From NCBI GenBank assembly GCA_035256745.1, contig DATEXQ010000007.1:1-11373 (forward strand): DNA of 11,373 bases. The letters are read 5' to 3'. Origin of the DNA: DATEXQ01 sp035256745. GTDB lineage: Bacteria > Patescibacteriota > Microgenomatia > UBA8517. The position numbers and the translations under genes are program-made. Below the pieces are notes generated by a model that did no database searches, was not told the origin of the DNA, and was given only the letters and a program-made list of their open reading frames with translations. This document shows, one piece after another, positions 1-7,014 of the stretch. The first letter of the stretch is position 1. The number at the start of each line of letters is the position of its first letter.

Positions 1-280
1 CTGTTATTTTTGCCTGTGGCCAATATTTCTCTACGATTCTCGAAGCACTTCCTCCACCCAAACCCAATATTAAACAATTGTTTATTTGGGTTTTGGAATT
101 TAATATTTTTTTTAATGTTTTTTTCCAAATTCCTTCCACAACACCTCCTGATTGTGTCAATCCGTCAACTTGAATATATGTACCGAGTCCTAAAGTCTTT
201 AAAACAACTATTTTCTTGTTATTATCAGATTCTCTTTCTTCCAGAATCTTTGTACCTAGTAAAATATTGGATCGGTTCAT
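1..280 (-). CDS. Spermidine synthase-like SAM-dependent methyltransferase, N-terminal part (cut by left edge)
   Basis: An open frame without stops runs from an ATG at 280-278 to the window edge, giving 93 codons. Two segments point to the spermidine/spermine synthase-like methyltransferase family: GLTQSGGVVEGIWK at residues 40-53 (the segment before the Rossmann fold) and the glycine-rich SAM/decarboxy-SAM loop LILGLGGGSASRIVEKYW at about 70-87. The family transfers an aminopropyl or methyl group; small CPR members are often called spermidine synthase, but their substrate is unproven. The ATG overlaps the TGA of the upstream kinase gene (ATGA), which supports both this start and translational coupling. 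AAGGA lies directly against the ATG, too close to be an ideal Shine-Dalgarno. The acidic ribose-binding residue and catalytic Asp would lie beyond the edge, so polyamine synthase and plain methyltransferase cannot be separated. Confidence 0.8.
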   Translation of the reverse strand, partial: MNRSNILLGTKILEERESDNNKKIVVLKTLGLGTYIQVDGLTQSGGVVEGIWKKTLKKILNSKTQINNCLILGLGGGSASRIVEKYWPQAKIT

Positions 281-810
281 TCCTTAATCTTTTGAAGTAT
301 AAATTCTAATATCTCAGCTTTAGTTAACTTTGAAGTATCTATTTTTATAGCGTTTTTGTAAGGATTTTTATCGAGTAACTCTATAGCCTCTTTTACAGGT
401 TTTCCCTCTTCGGCATATGGTCTAATCTTCTCTCTTCTTAAAGCTTCCTCCAAAGAGACCTTTAGTTCAAAAACAAATACTCTAGCTCCAATCTTATGTG
501 CTATTTTTACAAATTTATCTATCTCTTTTGCTTCGAGAAAAATCTCTTCTATTGCTAAATTATTACCTTTATCAAGTAAATATTTTACAATAATTTCTGA
601 CAATTCATGGGCTAAGGGTCGAGCTTTTAGCCACTCATTCATATCTACCTTACCTGGTGAAATAATAGTTTGTACCATTGAATCTATCCCAAACTTATAG
701 GTATTTGGTAAATTCTTACTTAAAAGATACGCTATTGTTGATTTTCCGCTGGACGGTGCTCCTCGAAGGATTATTACTATTTGATTACCCTTCTTTGCAA
801 AAATTCTCAT
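277..810 (-). CDS. P-loop kinase, chloramphenicol phosphotransferase-like
   Basis: A 177-residue cytosolic P-loop NTPase. The Walker A motif GAPSSGKST is at residues 17-25 after a beta strand (IVIILR). An Asp follows at 43 in KFGIDSM, where chloramphenicol phosphotransferase (CPT-like family) carries its catalytic base. A likely lid with basic residues, EEALRREKIR, comes near 126. Length matches the CPT/small kinase group (about 175-190). The substrate could be a small molecule, nucleoside or RNA end; zeta-toxin-like and AAA_33-type kinases share this layout, so antibiotic resistance should not be assumed. The ATG at 810 gives a protein beginning just ahead of the first strand; no clear Shine-Dalgarno precedes it. 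The gene overlaps the downstream methyltransferase by 4 bases and is divergent from rarA across an 89-base gap. P-loop assignment is firm, substrate is not. Confidence 0.85.
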   Translation of the reverse strand: MRIFAKKGNQIVIILRGAPSSGKSTIAYLLSKNLPNTYKFGIDSMVQTIISPGKVDMNEWLKARPLAHELSEIIVKYLLDKGNNLAIEEIFLEAKEIDKFVKIAHKIGARVFVFELKVSLEEALRREKIRPYAEEGKPVKEAIELLDKNPYKNAIKIDTSKLTKAEILEFILQKIKE

Positions 811-845
811 AAATTTGATTAATTTATTTTACTCTATAAATATCA

Positions 846-865
846 AAAGCTCACTTTTTAGCTTT
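846..865. repeat. Inverted repeat in the kinase/rarA divergent intergenic region
   Basis: AAAGCT and AGCTTT are separated by 8 bases. The repeat partly overlaps the proposed -35 of rarA, so it could be an operator serving the two divergent genes. It is short and AT-rich, so chance is a serious alternative. Confidence 0.3.
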
Positions 866-891
866 ACTTCGCATTTTGTTCGGAATATAAT
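863..891 (+). promoter_or_regulatory. rarA promoter (sigma-70 type)
   Basis: TTTACT (863-868), a 17-base spacer and a perfect TATAAT (886-891). The expected transcription start at about 898-899 is one or two bases before the rarA ATG at 900. The mRNA would be leaderless, which fits the absence of a Shine-Dalgarno. Confidence 0.6.
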
Positions 892-899
892 GATTTTCT

Positions 900-2144
900 A
901 TGCCGCAACAGCCTTTGGCCGATTTAATGCGGCCTAACAAAATCAGTGAATTTGTCGGTCAAAATGAAATTGTAGGTAAAGATGGAATCTTAAGAAAATT
1001 AATCACGGGAGCTAAAGAAACCGGATTTTTCCCTTCGCTTATTTTTTGGGGACCTCCAGGGTCAGGTAAAACAACCCTTACAAGAATTATTGCTAGTACG
1101 CTAAAAAGAGAATTCTACGAATTTTCGGCGGTAAATACTTCCATTAAAGATATCGAAGCGGTTATCAAGAAATTAAGTGTAACCAAAACCGAAATACCCG
1201 AAAATCAGCTTAAACTATCGACTAAGGAAACACTAACCAAAAATGTAAAATCTGACAACCTTGCTCCTATTGTATTTATTGACGAAATACATAGGTTTAA
1301 TAAAGCACAGCAGGACAAACTTCTCCCTTATATCGAAAAAGGGTTAATTATATTTATTGGTGCAACAACCGAAAATCCTTCATTTGAAGTTATCGGTCCT
1401 CTTTTATCAAGATCCAGGGTTATTGTTTTAAAAAGGTTAGAAGAAGACGGATTGCAAAAAATAATTGAAAGGGCTTTAAAAAAAATAGAAAGAAAAATAA
1501 CACCTGATGGTCTTAATTTTTTAATTGAAGCTTCAAATGGTGACGCCAGAGTTACTTTAAATGTTGTCGAAATTGCTGCAAACCTGACAGATAAAAAGAT
1601 AACACTTGATACAGTCGAGCAAGCACTTCAGCGAAGACAATATACATTCGATAAACAGGGAGAAGAATATTACAACATAATTAGCTCATATATTAAGAGT
1701 ATGAGGGCAAGTAATGTTGATGCTGCCCTCTATTATTTGGCAAGAATGGTTGTTGCAGGACAAGACCCACTCTATATTGCAAGGAGAATGGTTGTATTCG
1801 CAAGTGAAGATGTAGCTTCCCCTACCGCCTTAGTGGTAGCCAATGAAGTTTTCAGAGCATGTGAGACAATCGGTTACCCAGAGTGTCAAGAGAATTTAGC
1901 AGCTGGAACTGTTTATCTAGCACAAGCAAAAAAGGATAGGTCTACATATGAGGCATATATGAAAGCATTGGAGGATGTTAATAGGTACGGTAACCTTCCC
2001 ACTCCCCTTAAGATTAGAAATCCTGTTACAAAATTGATGAAAGATATTGGCTATGGTGAAGGATACGAAAAATATACAAAAGATAGTCTTCTTCCAGATA
2101 AACTAAAGAGTAAAATATACTATAAGGATAAGAAAAAAACCTAG
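900..2144 (+). CDS. rarA: Replication-associated recombination protein A (RarA/MgsA, AAA+ ATPase)
   Basis: A 414-residue clamp-loader-like AAA+ ATPase of the RarA/MgsA/WRNIP1 family, which acts at stalled replication forks together with SSB and recombination proteins. The N-terminus PLADLMRPNKISEFVGQ is diagnostic. Walker A GPPGSGKT is at 51-58, Walker B VFIDEIHRFNKAQQD at 125-139, sensor 1 GATTENPSF at 154-162, and an arginine-finger region SRSR at 170-173. The C-terminal tetramerisation domain is present and ends in the family signature around TKLMKDIGYGEGYEKY. Length is slightly under E. coli RarA (447). Residues about 92-120 form a polar insert between the AAA+ strand and Walker B that I do not expect in most homologues. 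The ATG at 900 is chosen because it sits 8 bases after a TATAAT and starts directly at the conserved N-terminus. The stop lies inside the hairpin of the downstream terminator. A degenerate copy of its 3' third lies at 2741-3002. Confidence 0.96.
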   Translation: MPQQPLADLMRPNKISEFVGQNEIVGKDGILRKLITGAKETGFFPSLIFWGPPGSGKTTLTRIIASTLKREFYEFSAVNTSIKDIEAVIKKLSVTKTEIPENQLKLSTKETLTKNVKSDNLAPIVFIDEIHRFNKAQQDKLLPYIEKGLIIFIGATTENPSFEVIGPLLSRSRVIVLKRLEEDGLQKIIERALKKIERKITPDGLNFLIEASNGDARVTLNVVEIAANLTDKKITLDTVEQALQRRQYTFDKQGEEYYNIISSYIKSMRASNVDAALYYLARMVVAGQDPLYIARRMVVFASEDVASPTALVVANEVFRACETIGYPECQENLAAGTVYLAQAKKDRSTYEAYMKALEDVNRYGNLPTPLKIRNPVTKLMKDIGYGEGYEKYTKDSLLPDKLKSKIYYKDKKKT

Positions 2145-2181
2145 GTGGAGATTGCTGGAGAATCAACCTCCACCTGTTTTT
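2143..2181. terminator. Bidirectional intrinsic terminator between rarA and the GlcG-like gene
   Basis: AGGTGGAG (2143-2150) pairs with CTCCACCT (2168-2175). After one A-C mismatch three more pairs follow, with a loop of about 9 nt. On the plus strand it is followed by GTTTTTA; on the minus strand by a run of seven T (the A run at 2133-2139). It starts inside the rarA stop codon and ends just before the stop of the convergent gene (2183), so it can serve both transcripts. Confidence 0.85.
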
Positions 2182-2182
2182 A

Positions 2183-2659
2183 TTAGCAGATCTGTTTGAC
2201 CCCGTTGTCATGTAATTCACGCCTTCGCAAAATGCAAAGACCGATTACCGTTTCCAAAACGAGGTTTGCGATCATCTCATCCACTTCACCTTTGGCACCG
2301 GAGACACCACAAACTAAACCACCTTCGCGGTAGGCTGATCCGGAATAAAGCCAATCCCCTCGTTGTAGACGCCAAGGTTCATGTTGGACAATTGCACTTC
2401 CCGACATCCTCTCCCGCTGGGAAAGATTGTGTTTACCTTCGGCAACAGCTGAAAAATCTCTCTGTTCACCCCAAGCGGGATTCCACTCGGTTTTAAACCC
2501 TGCTGACGATTGAACGAACAAACCACGAGGTCCAGAAAATACAATTTCTACCCATGTTGGACCCCAAATACAATCCATATTCTCCAAAATTTCTCTTATG
2601 GACGGTCTTAGGAAATTGATTGCATGAGTGACTAACTCTTTTGTTAGTATTTCAGCCAT
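2183..2659 (-). CDS. Hypothetical protein, weakly GlcG/HbpS-like (DUF336-type)
   Basis: A 158-residue soluble protein with no signal peptide or membrane segment. It has an N-terminal helix (residues 1-27), a Trp-rich middle, and near the C-terminus GGLVCGVSGAKGEVDEMIA. That stretch resembles the GlcG/HbpS (DUF336) pattern in which a glycine-rich strand is followed by GVSGA-x-x-E-x-DE and a helix. Members bind haem, cobalamin or small molecules, or have no known role; I infer fold similarity only. I start at 2659, not at an upstream ATG at 2737, because AAGGAGG lies 5 bases before this ATG and a good promoter lies between the two. By hand count G+C is 195/420 (46%) over 2221-2640, against 154/420 (37%) over 1441-1860 in rarA. 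Composition, strong Shine-Dalgarno and the flanking rarA remnant suggest acquisition from elsewhere. Confidence 0.75.
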   Translation of the reverse strand: MAEILTKELVTHAINFLRPSIREILENMDCIWGPTWVEIVFSGPRGLFVQSSAGFKTEWNPAWGEQRDFSAVAEGKHNLSQRERMSGSAIVQHEPWRLQRGDWLYSGSAYREGGLVCGVSGAKGEVDEMIANLVLETVIGLCILRRRELHDNGVKQIC

Positions 2660-2664
2660 CTCGG

Positions 2665-2671
2665 CCTCCTT
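2665..2671 (-). promoter_or_regulatory. Strong ribosome binding site of the GlcG-like gene
   Basis: AAGGAGG with a 5-base spacer to the ATG at 2659. It is the only textbook Shine-Dalgarno at a gene start in the window, and it decides the start over the longer frame beginning at 2737. Confidence 0.85.
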
Positions 2672-2708
2672 CTTATTGGATTTTAATCTGCTAAAGAAAC
2701 TGGTACCT

Positions 2709-2737
2709 ATTATATTACAAATGAGGCTGTAGTACAA
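2709..2737 (-). promoter_or_regulatory. Promoter of the GlcG-like gene
   Basis: TTGTAC (2737-2732), a 17-base spacer and TATAAT (2714-2709) on the minus strand. The expected start near 2702 leaves a leader of about 43 nt that holds the Shine-Dalgarno. Confidence 0.65.
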
Positions 2738-2740
2738 TAC

Positions 2741-3002
2741 TATCGGATACTAAGATTGATCGTTTTTAGCCTAAATGAATTTCCGATTACAGTCAAGGAA
2801 CTTGCTGCCATTGCAAATGCAGTATTTCGCGCTTACGAAACAATCGGGTACCAAAAATGTCATGAAAATTTGGTAGCTTTTTAAGAAATCCTGTTACTAA
2901 CTTATGGAAGATATTGGTTATGGTGAAGGGTATGAAAAATACAACAAATAAGATTTATTACCGGAAAAATTAAAGGGCACAAAATACTATTTAAAAAAGT
3001 AA
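2741..3002 (+). pseudogene. rarA: Decayed 3' fragment of a second rarA copy
   Basis: Translation of 2756-2881 gives LIVFS..., then IANAVFRAYETIGY and QKCHENLVAF, matching rarA residues from about 297 (MVVFA..., VANEVFRACETIGY, PECQENLAAG). A stop follows at 2882. About 110 bases of the rarA sequence are then missing, and similarity resumes at RNPVT (2884). A one-base deletion shifts the frame to MEDIGYGEGYEKYNK, a stop at 2949, then DLLPEKLKG and a terminal stop at 3000-3002. Over 2904-2943 it matches rarA 2037-2076 at 35 of 40 bases. All five differences are transitions and four are synonymous, so the copy diverged largely under selection before it died. It keeps only the C-terminal domain, has no start and cannot make RarA. 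It lies on the same strand as rarA, just behind the promoter of the inserted minus-strand gene. Confidence 0.88.
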
Positions 3003-3051
3003 ATAAATTTCGGGGGTTCTATTTTCCTTTTGATGGTAATATACTCGTTTC

Positions 3052-3555
3052 GTGGAGAGAATTGAATTTAAAAAAAATATTTCAGATTCGCTAACAAATC
3101 TTCGGCAATCTGGATTAAAAACCATATCATTATCTGAAACCAAACGTGGTTGCTACGGAGGTAGAAATTCGGTAATTTATCATTTATCTGTTGAAAAAAA
3201 TGATGCACCAATTACGCTACGTTTAGACCATATTTGGGGAGATTCGTGCCCGGAATTATTTACAATTTTTCATGAAATTAAACGTTTTGATTCTTCCGTA
3301 TTAACAGAAACCAAAGGTCGTGTTCTTAAAGCTTTATGGAAATCAACATATCCTGATTCAAATTTTATGTTAGTCAGATCATCCGATGCTGATCTAATAA
3401 TAGGTACAAGGCTTAATATAGAAGAATTTAACCCGGATAAGTTAACAAAATTAATATCTACTTTAGTTGAAGCAATTCCTCATGCTGAAAAATTGACCAG
3501 AAGATATTTGGATTACACTAAACATTCCCAAACATTAGAAAAGATTACTTTTTAA
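3052..3555 (+). CDS. Conserved-looking hypothetical protein of 167 residues
   Basis: I do not recognise this protein. It is predicted soluble, with no signal peptide, membrane helix or nucleotide-binding motif. It has alternating strands and helices: a helix at 1-20, CYGGRNSVIYHLSV near 34-47, a strand-rich centre with LRLDHIWGDSCPELF near 57-71, and a C-terminal two-helix part after DADLIIGTRL. The last part loosely recalls YbjN/CesT-type alpha-beta folds, but that is only a shape impression. The start is GTG at 3052, the first start codon after an in-frame TAA at 3037; no Shine-Dalgarno precedes it. TATACT at 3040-3045 could be a -10 that would make the mRNA leaderless, but no good -35 is seen. 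The 3' end overlaps the convergent serS by 11 bases. Base composition is like its neighbours. Confidence 0.7.
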   Translation: MERIEFKKNISDSLTNLRQSGLKTISLSETKRGCYGGRNSVIYHLSVEKNDAPITLRLDHIWGDSCPELFTIFHEIKRFDSSVLTETKGRVLKALWKSTYPDSNFMLVRSSDADLIIGTRLNIEEFNPDKLTKLISTLVEAIPHAEKLTRRYLDYTKHSQTLEKITF

Positions 3556-4810
3556 TTAAATCTTTTCCCATCCATTTTCTTAATACTTCAGGAATTGTTA
3601 TAGAACCATCTGAATTTTGATAATTCTCCAAAATAGCAATAATTGTGCGACCAATAGCAAGAGCTGTTCCATTAAGAATATGAATAAATATATTTCCCTG
3701 ATTTCCTTTGTATTTTATATTTAATCTTCGAGCCTGATAATCAGTCGTTGTTGATATTGAATGGGTTTCTCTATAATTACCTTGTCCCGGCATCCAAGTT
3801 TCGATATCGTAAGTTTTTACTGAGGGAAAACCTATATCCCCTGCCGCCAATTCGACAACTTGGTAGGGGAGACCCAATTCCTGCATTAAATCTTCGGAGA
3901 TTATTAACATTTGCTTTAAAACCTTTTCGCTTTCTTCTGGTTTTGAAAAAACAACCATTTCTACTTTATCAAATTGATGAACTCTAAAAATTCCTCTTGT
4001 TTCTTTTCCGTAACTCCCCGCTTCCCTTCTGAAACAACTCGAAAAAGCAACATATTTTTTAGGCAATTCTTTTTCTTCCAGAATTTCACCTTTATGCATG
4101 GGAACTATGGAGTGTTCTCCTGTACCTACCAAGTACAAAGGATTCTCCAATTCTTTGCCCCCCTCGTCTTTGTCATAATCCAGTACATAATAATAATTTT
4201 CGTTTCCTCCCCCGCTCCAATACCCAAGACCATCGGTTATTTCTTTTTTGATAAGCATCGGAGGCAAAATGGGGGTAAAACTTTCCTTAATAAGTTTCTC
4301 CAAAGCAAAATTAACCAAGGCAAATTCCAATAAAACTCCATCCCCTTTAAGATAGGCAAACCTAGAACCCGAAATTTTGGCTGCCCTCTCTACATCCATA
4401 ATTCCAAGGGAAGTTCCCAAATCCAAATGATCTTTTGGTTTAAAATCAAATTTTTTAGGATCCCCAACCTTTTTTATATATTTTTTATTTTCTTCAGGTC
4501 CTTGGGGAATATCTTCATCAGGAAGATTGGGAATACCCGATAAAACATCTTCTAGTTTGTTTTCAAGTTCAGTTAATTTGGATTCTTTTGATGTCAGTTC
4601 CAATTTTATTTTTTTGCCTTCTTCTATGTTTTTCGCATCAGCTGCTTTATTTTTCTGACCTCGAAGTTTTTCTACATCTACCTGAAGTATTTTTTTCTCT
4701 TCGTATAAAGAAATTACGTCATCGACTAAGTCTATATCTTTAAAGAGCCTTCTTTTTAAACCTTCTTTCACTTTCTCTGGGTTTTCTTTTATAAAATTAA
4801 TATCAAGCAT
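3545..4810 (-). CDS. serS: Seryl-tRNA synthetase (class II)
   Basis: A 421-residue cytosolic enzyme that charges tRNA-Ser (and tRNA-Sec where present) with serine using ATP. The N-terminus MLDINFIKENPEKVKEGL is typical. Residues about 30-95 form the long antiparallel coiled coil that grips the tRNA-Ser variable arm. The class II core follows: the TGE serine-binding loop at 230-232, motif 2 from FRREAGSYG to RVHQF at 260-280, and motif 3 GTALAIGRT at 381-389 with its ATP-binding Arg 388. Length is normal. It is the last gene of the greA-lysK-HD-serS operon, 7 bases after the HD gene. An AAGGAG lies 19 bases before the ATG, far for a ribosome site, so coupling to the upstream gene is likely. 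Confidence 0.97.
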   Translation of the reverse strand: MLDINFIKENPEKVKEGLKRRLFKDIDLVDDVISLYEEKKILQVDVEKLRGQKNKAADAKNIEEGKKIKLELTSKESKLTELENKLEDVLSGIPNLPDEDIPQGPEENKKYIKKVGDPKKFDFKPKDHLDLGTSLGIMDVERAAKISGSRFAYLKGDGVLLEFALVNFALEKLIKESFTPILPPMLIKKEITDGLGYWSGGGNENYYYVLDYDKDEGGKELENPLYLVGTGEHSIVPMHKGEILEEKELPKKYVAFSSCFRREAGSYGKETRGIFRVHQFDKVEMVVFSKPEESEKVLKQMLIISEDLMQELGLPYQVVELAAGDIGFPSVKTYDIETWMPGQGNYRETHSISTTTDYQARRLNIKYKGNQGNIFIHILNGTALAIGRTIIAILENYQNSDGSITIPEVLRKWMGKDLIKK

Positions 4811-4817
4811 AAATATA

Positions 4818-5411
4818 TTATAATCCTATCTCCTTATGAATTCCTTGCATAGTAGAAAGCGAAATTCTAACAAATTCATCAAGAGGTATTCCTAATTTTT
4901 CTTCACAAAGTGCGATTTCATCTCTTCTTGTACCTTTGGCAAATGAGGGTTCTTTAAAACGTCTAAGAATAGATTCTACTTTCAAATCAGCAAGTTTTTT
5001 AGTAGGAAGAACTAAACAAGAAGCAACAATCAAACCCGTCAAAGAATCCGTACAAAAAATTGCCCAATCCATCAGATTAACAGGTTTAACACCAGTATTA
5101 TGCCAATTATGGGCAGCCATGGCGTGAGAAACTGCATCCGGTAACTCAAATCCTGATTCCTTTACCCACTCTGTAATTTGTATACCTTGTTTTTCGGGGA
5201 GAACGCTATCGCAATAATCTCCATCATGTAACAAACCCGCCATTTTATACTCTTCTTCTGTTCCTCCCAAAGACTTTTCGTTTTTTTGGTTTTTCTTTAA
5301 TTCCTTAAATATTCCTCCCATCACCGCCTCCAAAGCCACCATGTGCTTTATAATATTTTTGTTTTCAACGTGTTCTTCTATAATTTTTAGAGCTTTTTCT
5401 CTGGTTATCAT
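4818..5411 (-). CDS. HD-domain (HDIG-type) phosphohydrolase
   Basis: A 197-residue soluble protein with an HD metal-binding pattern: H23 (IIKHMVA), the doublet H62-D63 in GLLHDGDYCD, histidines in HAMAAHN (96, 101), and D122 in FCTDSLTGL. This is the spacing of small HDIG-type metal phosphohydrolases, which act on nucleotides or other phosphate esters. The substrate is unknown. The protein stands alone, without a fused synthetase or signalling domain, so RelA/SpoT- or c-di-GMP-type activity should not be assumed. It lies between lysK (15-base gap) and serS (7-base gap). AAGGA about 12 bases before the ATG is a modest Shine-Dalgarno. Its place among aminoacylation genes may hint at nucleotide or translation housekeeping, but that is inference. 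Confidence 0.9.
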   Translation of the reverse strand: MITREKALKIIEEHVENKNIIKHMVALEAVMGGIFKELKKNQKNEKSLGGTEEEYKMAGLLHDGDYCDSVLPEKQGIQITEWVKESGFELPDAVSHAMAAHNWHNTGVKPVNLMDWAIFCTDSLTGLIVASCLVLPTKKLADLKVESILRRFKEPSFAKGTRRDEIALCEEKLGIPLDEFVRISLSTMQGIHKEIGL

Positions 5412-5426
5412 AAAGTAAAATTTTCC

Positions 5427-6992
5427 TTAAAGTTTCAATGCCTCTTCAAGCCTTTTTAGAACTTTCGCTTTTGGATACTGAAGTAGAAAATGTCCTGCGC
5501 GCGGTCCAAATTCCTTCCCTATAAAAACCAAGTATATTGATGAGAAAGCTTTCTTTACTTCCATACCAGATGATTTTGCCAGCTCGTATAAATCTTTTTG
5601 AAGTTTTTCTTCATTGGTTTCACCTTTTATAAGATCGGCAACTCCTTTAAGGAATTTCTTTTGTTCTTCGTCTAATTTAATCTTCGGAGTCTTTTTTTTC
5701 ATCTCAACTTTAAAATCATCAGGAGCATAATTTTCTAACCAATATTTAGCATATATCTCCCTTTGCTTTAAGATATCTATTTCTTTTTCGGATAACTTAG
5801 ATCCCTTAACTTCAGCAAACTTTTTACCCAAGTCCTTTTCTGTAATTTGAATATAATTTGCCACATCACGAAATCTGGGTAAGAAAAGTTTGGATTCTTT
5901 TTTGGGAATGAAATTTATTTGAGATAGTTTAAATGCATCGGCCATGTTTTCATTTGAACTATCGGTATATGCTTTCCAACAACGATCATATTCATCAAAT
6001 ATATCTGGAATTGCCATTGTCCCTACTGGATCAAAATCAATCGCTTCTTTATAATCTGCTCTGGTAAAAAGAAATCTGGCAACTTCCGGCGGAAATATTT
6101 TGGTGATATCGTGTGCTTTAAATCCAACACCTTTTGACGAAGACATCTTTTTTCCTCCGACAACAAACCATTCGTAAGGAAGTTTGAAAGGTTTGGGATA
6201 ATCAAAAATATCTTTACATATTGCCATGGCAATATCATACGAGCCTCCTGCTGATGCATGATCTTTTCCTGCTCCCTCAACAGTTACTCCTATTACTTTC
6301 CAATGGGCTGACCAATCAACTTTCCAGGGAAGCTTTCCTGTTCCGCCATATGGGCTTATCTTTCCTTCGTGTCCGCAGCCTTTTGCCCAAGATACTAGAT
6401 TGGGTTCGCATTTATAGGAAACTTCTTTTTCGTCCCAAGCATAAACCAAGGTAGTTCCTAATTTTTTGCAATTCTCGCAAACAACCTGAAACGGTAACCA
6501 ACCTTTTTCTTTCTTCTCGCTCCCCGAGACTTTATGGTAAATTTCCTGAATCTTTTCGGCATTATCAAGTGCAATCTTAATAACACCATCAAACTTACCT
6601 TCTTTATACAAGTCGTATGAAGACAAAAATTTGGCCTCGATTCCCAATCTTACCAATACTTTTTTGAAATCCTCCGAAAAATACTCACCAAACGATTTAT
6701 AACCGTTAACAGGAGATGGTGCTTCCCGAAGAGAAAAACCCAAATACTTAGAAAAATCTTTAAGTAATTCTTTCGGAAGACCGTCTATTGGGTCAAAATC
6801 ATTAAAAACGTATGTACTTACTGCCTTTTCTCCAGAATTTTTTAGTGCTTTATAAATTAAATCATGAATCAAAGGTCCTCTGATTGAACCAATGTGTGCA
6901 TAACCCGAAGGAGTGGTCATATCATCAACCCAATAGGGTTTGTATTTTTTCGAAGATATTATTTCTTTTGCAATTTTATCTGCCCAATGCAT
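5427..6992 (-). CDS. lysK: Class I lysyl-tRNA synthetase (archaeal type)
   Basis: A 521-residue class I LysRS, charging tRNA-Lys. This form is usual in archaea and scattered in bacteria (spirochaetes, some alphaproteobacteria, CPR), whereas most bacteria use the unrelated class II enzyme. The N-terminus MHWADKIAKEII fits the family. The Rossmann-fold signature is HIGS at 33-36 and the KMSKS loop is KKMSSSKG at 281-288. A zinc-ribbon-like group is seen at C172, C175 (CENC), C195 and C206-G-H208. The C-terminal helical part is the anticodon-binding region. Length is normal (about 500-530). The start at 6992 places the conserved HWAD immediately after Met; there is no strong Shine-Dalgarno. It follows greA after 22 bases and precedes the HD gene by 15. 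Some annotators use lysS for this gene. Confidence 0.96.
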   Translation of the reverse strand: MHWADKIAKEIISSKKYKPYWVDDMTTPSGYAHIGSIRGPLIHDLIYKALKNSGEKAVSTYVFNDFDPIDGLPKELLKDFSKYLGFSLREAPSPVNGYKSFGEYFSEDFKKVLVRLGIEAKFLSSYDLYKEGKFDGVIKIALDNAEKIQEIYHKVSGSEKKEKGWLPFQVVCENCKKLGTTLVYAWDEKEVSYKCEPNLVSWAKGCGHEGKISPYGGTGKLPWKVDWSAHWKVIGVTVEGAGKDHASAGGSYDIAMAICKDIFDYPKPFKLPYEWFVVGGKKMSSSKGVGFKAHDITKIFPPEVARFLFTRADYKEAIDFDPVGTMAIPDIFDEYDRCWKAYTDSSNENMADAFKLSQINFIPKKESKLFLPRFRDVANYIQITEKDLGKKFAEVKGSKLSEKEIDILKQREIYAKYWLENYAPDDFKVEMKKKTPKIKLDEEQKKFLKGVADLIKGETNEEKLQKDLYELAKSSGMEVKKAFSSIYLVFIGKEFGPRAGHFLLQYPKAKVLKRLEEALKL

Positions 6993-7014
6993 TCCGAAGC
7001 TATTTTAGCAGATA

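Noticed and set aside
277..279. TGA recoded as glycine (Gracilibacteria/SR1 code)
   Set aside because: TGA sits exactly at the kinase/methyltransferase ATGA junction as a normal stop, and no other gene needs in-frame TGA.
10..309. Plus-strand frame of 99 codons at the left edge
   Set aside because: The opposite strand encodes a clear spermidine synthase-like N-terminus with an ATGA junction to the kinase; the plus frame is low-complexity, Phe/Leu-rich and antisense to it.
277..810. Chloramphenicol resistance gene
   Set aside because: Walker A and the Asp after it fit the CPT-like fold, but nothing shows the drug-binding pocket; many such kinases have other substrates.
2266..2544. Short overlapping frames on both strands inside the GlcG-like gene
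   Set aside because: They lack ribosome sites and recognisable domains and are shadows of the 2183-2659 gene, which has promoter, Shine-Dalgarno and terminator.
2660..2737. 26-residue N-terminal extension of the GlcG-like protein
   Set aside because: The region contains its promoter -10 and the Shine-Dalgarno for the ATG at 2659, so it is untranslated.
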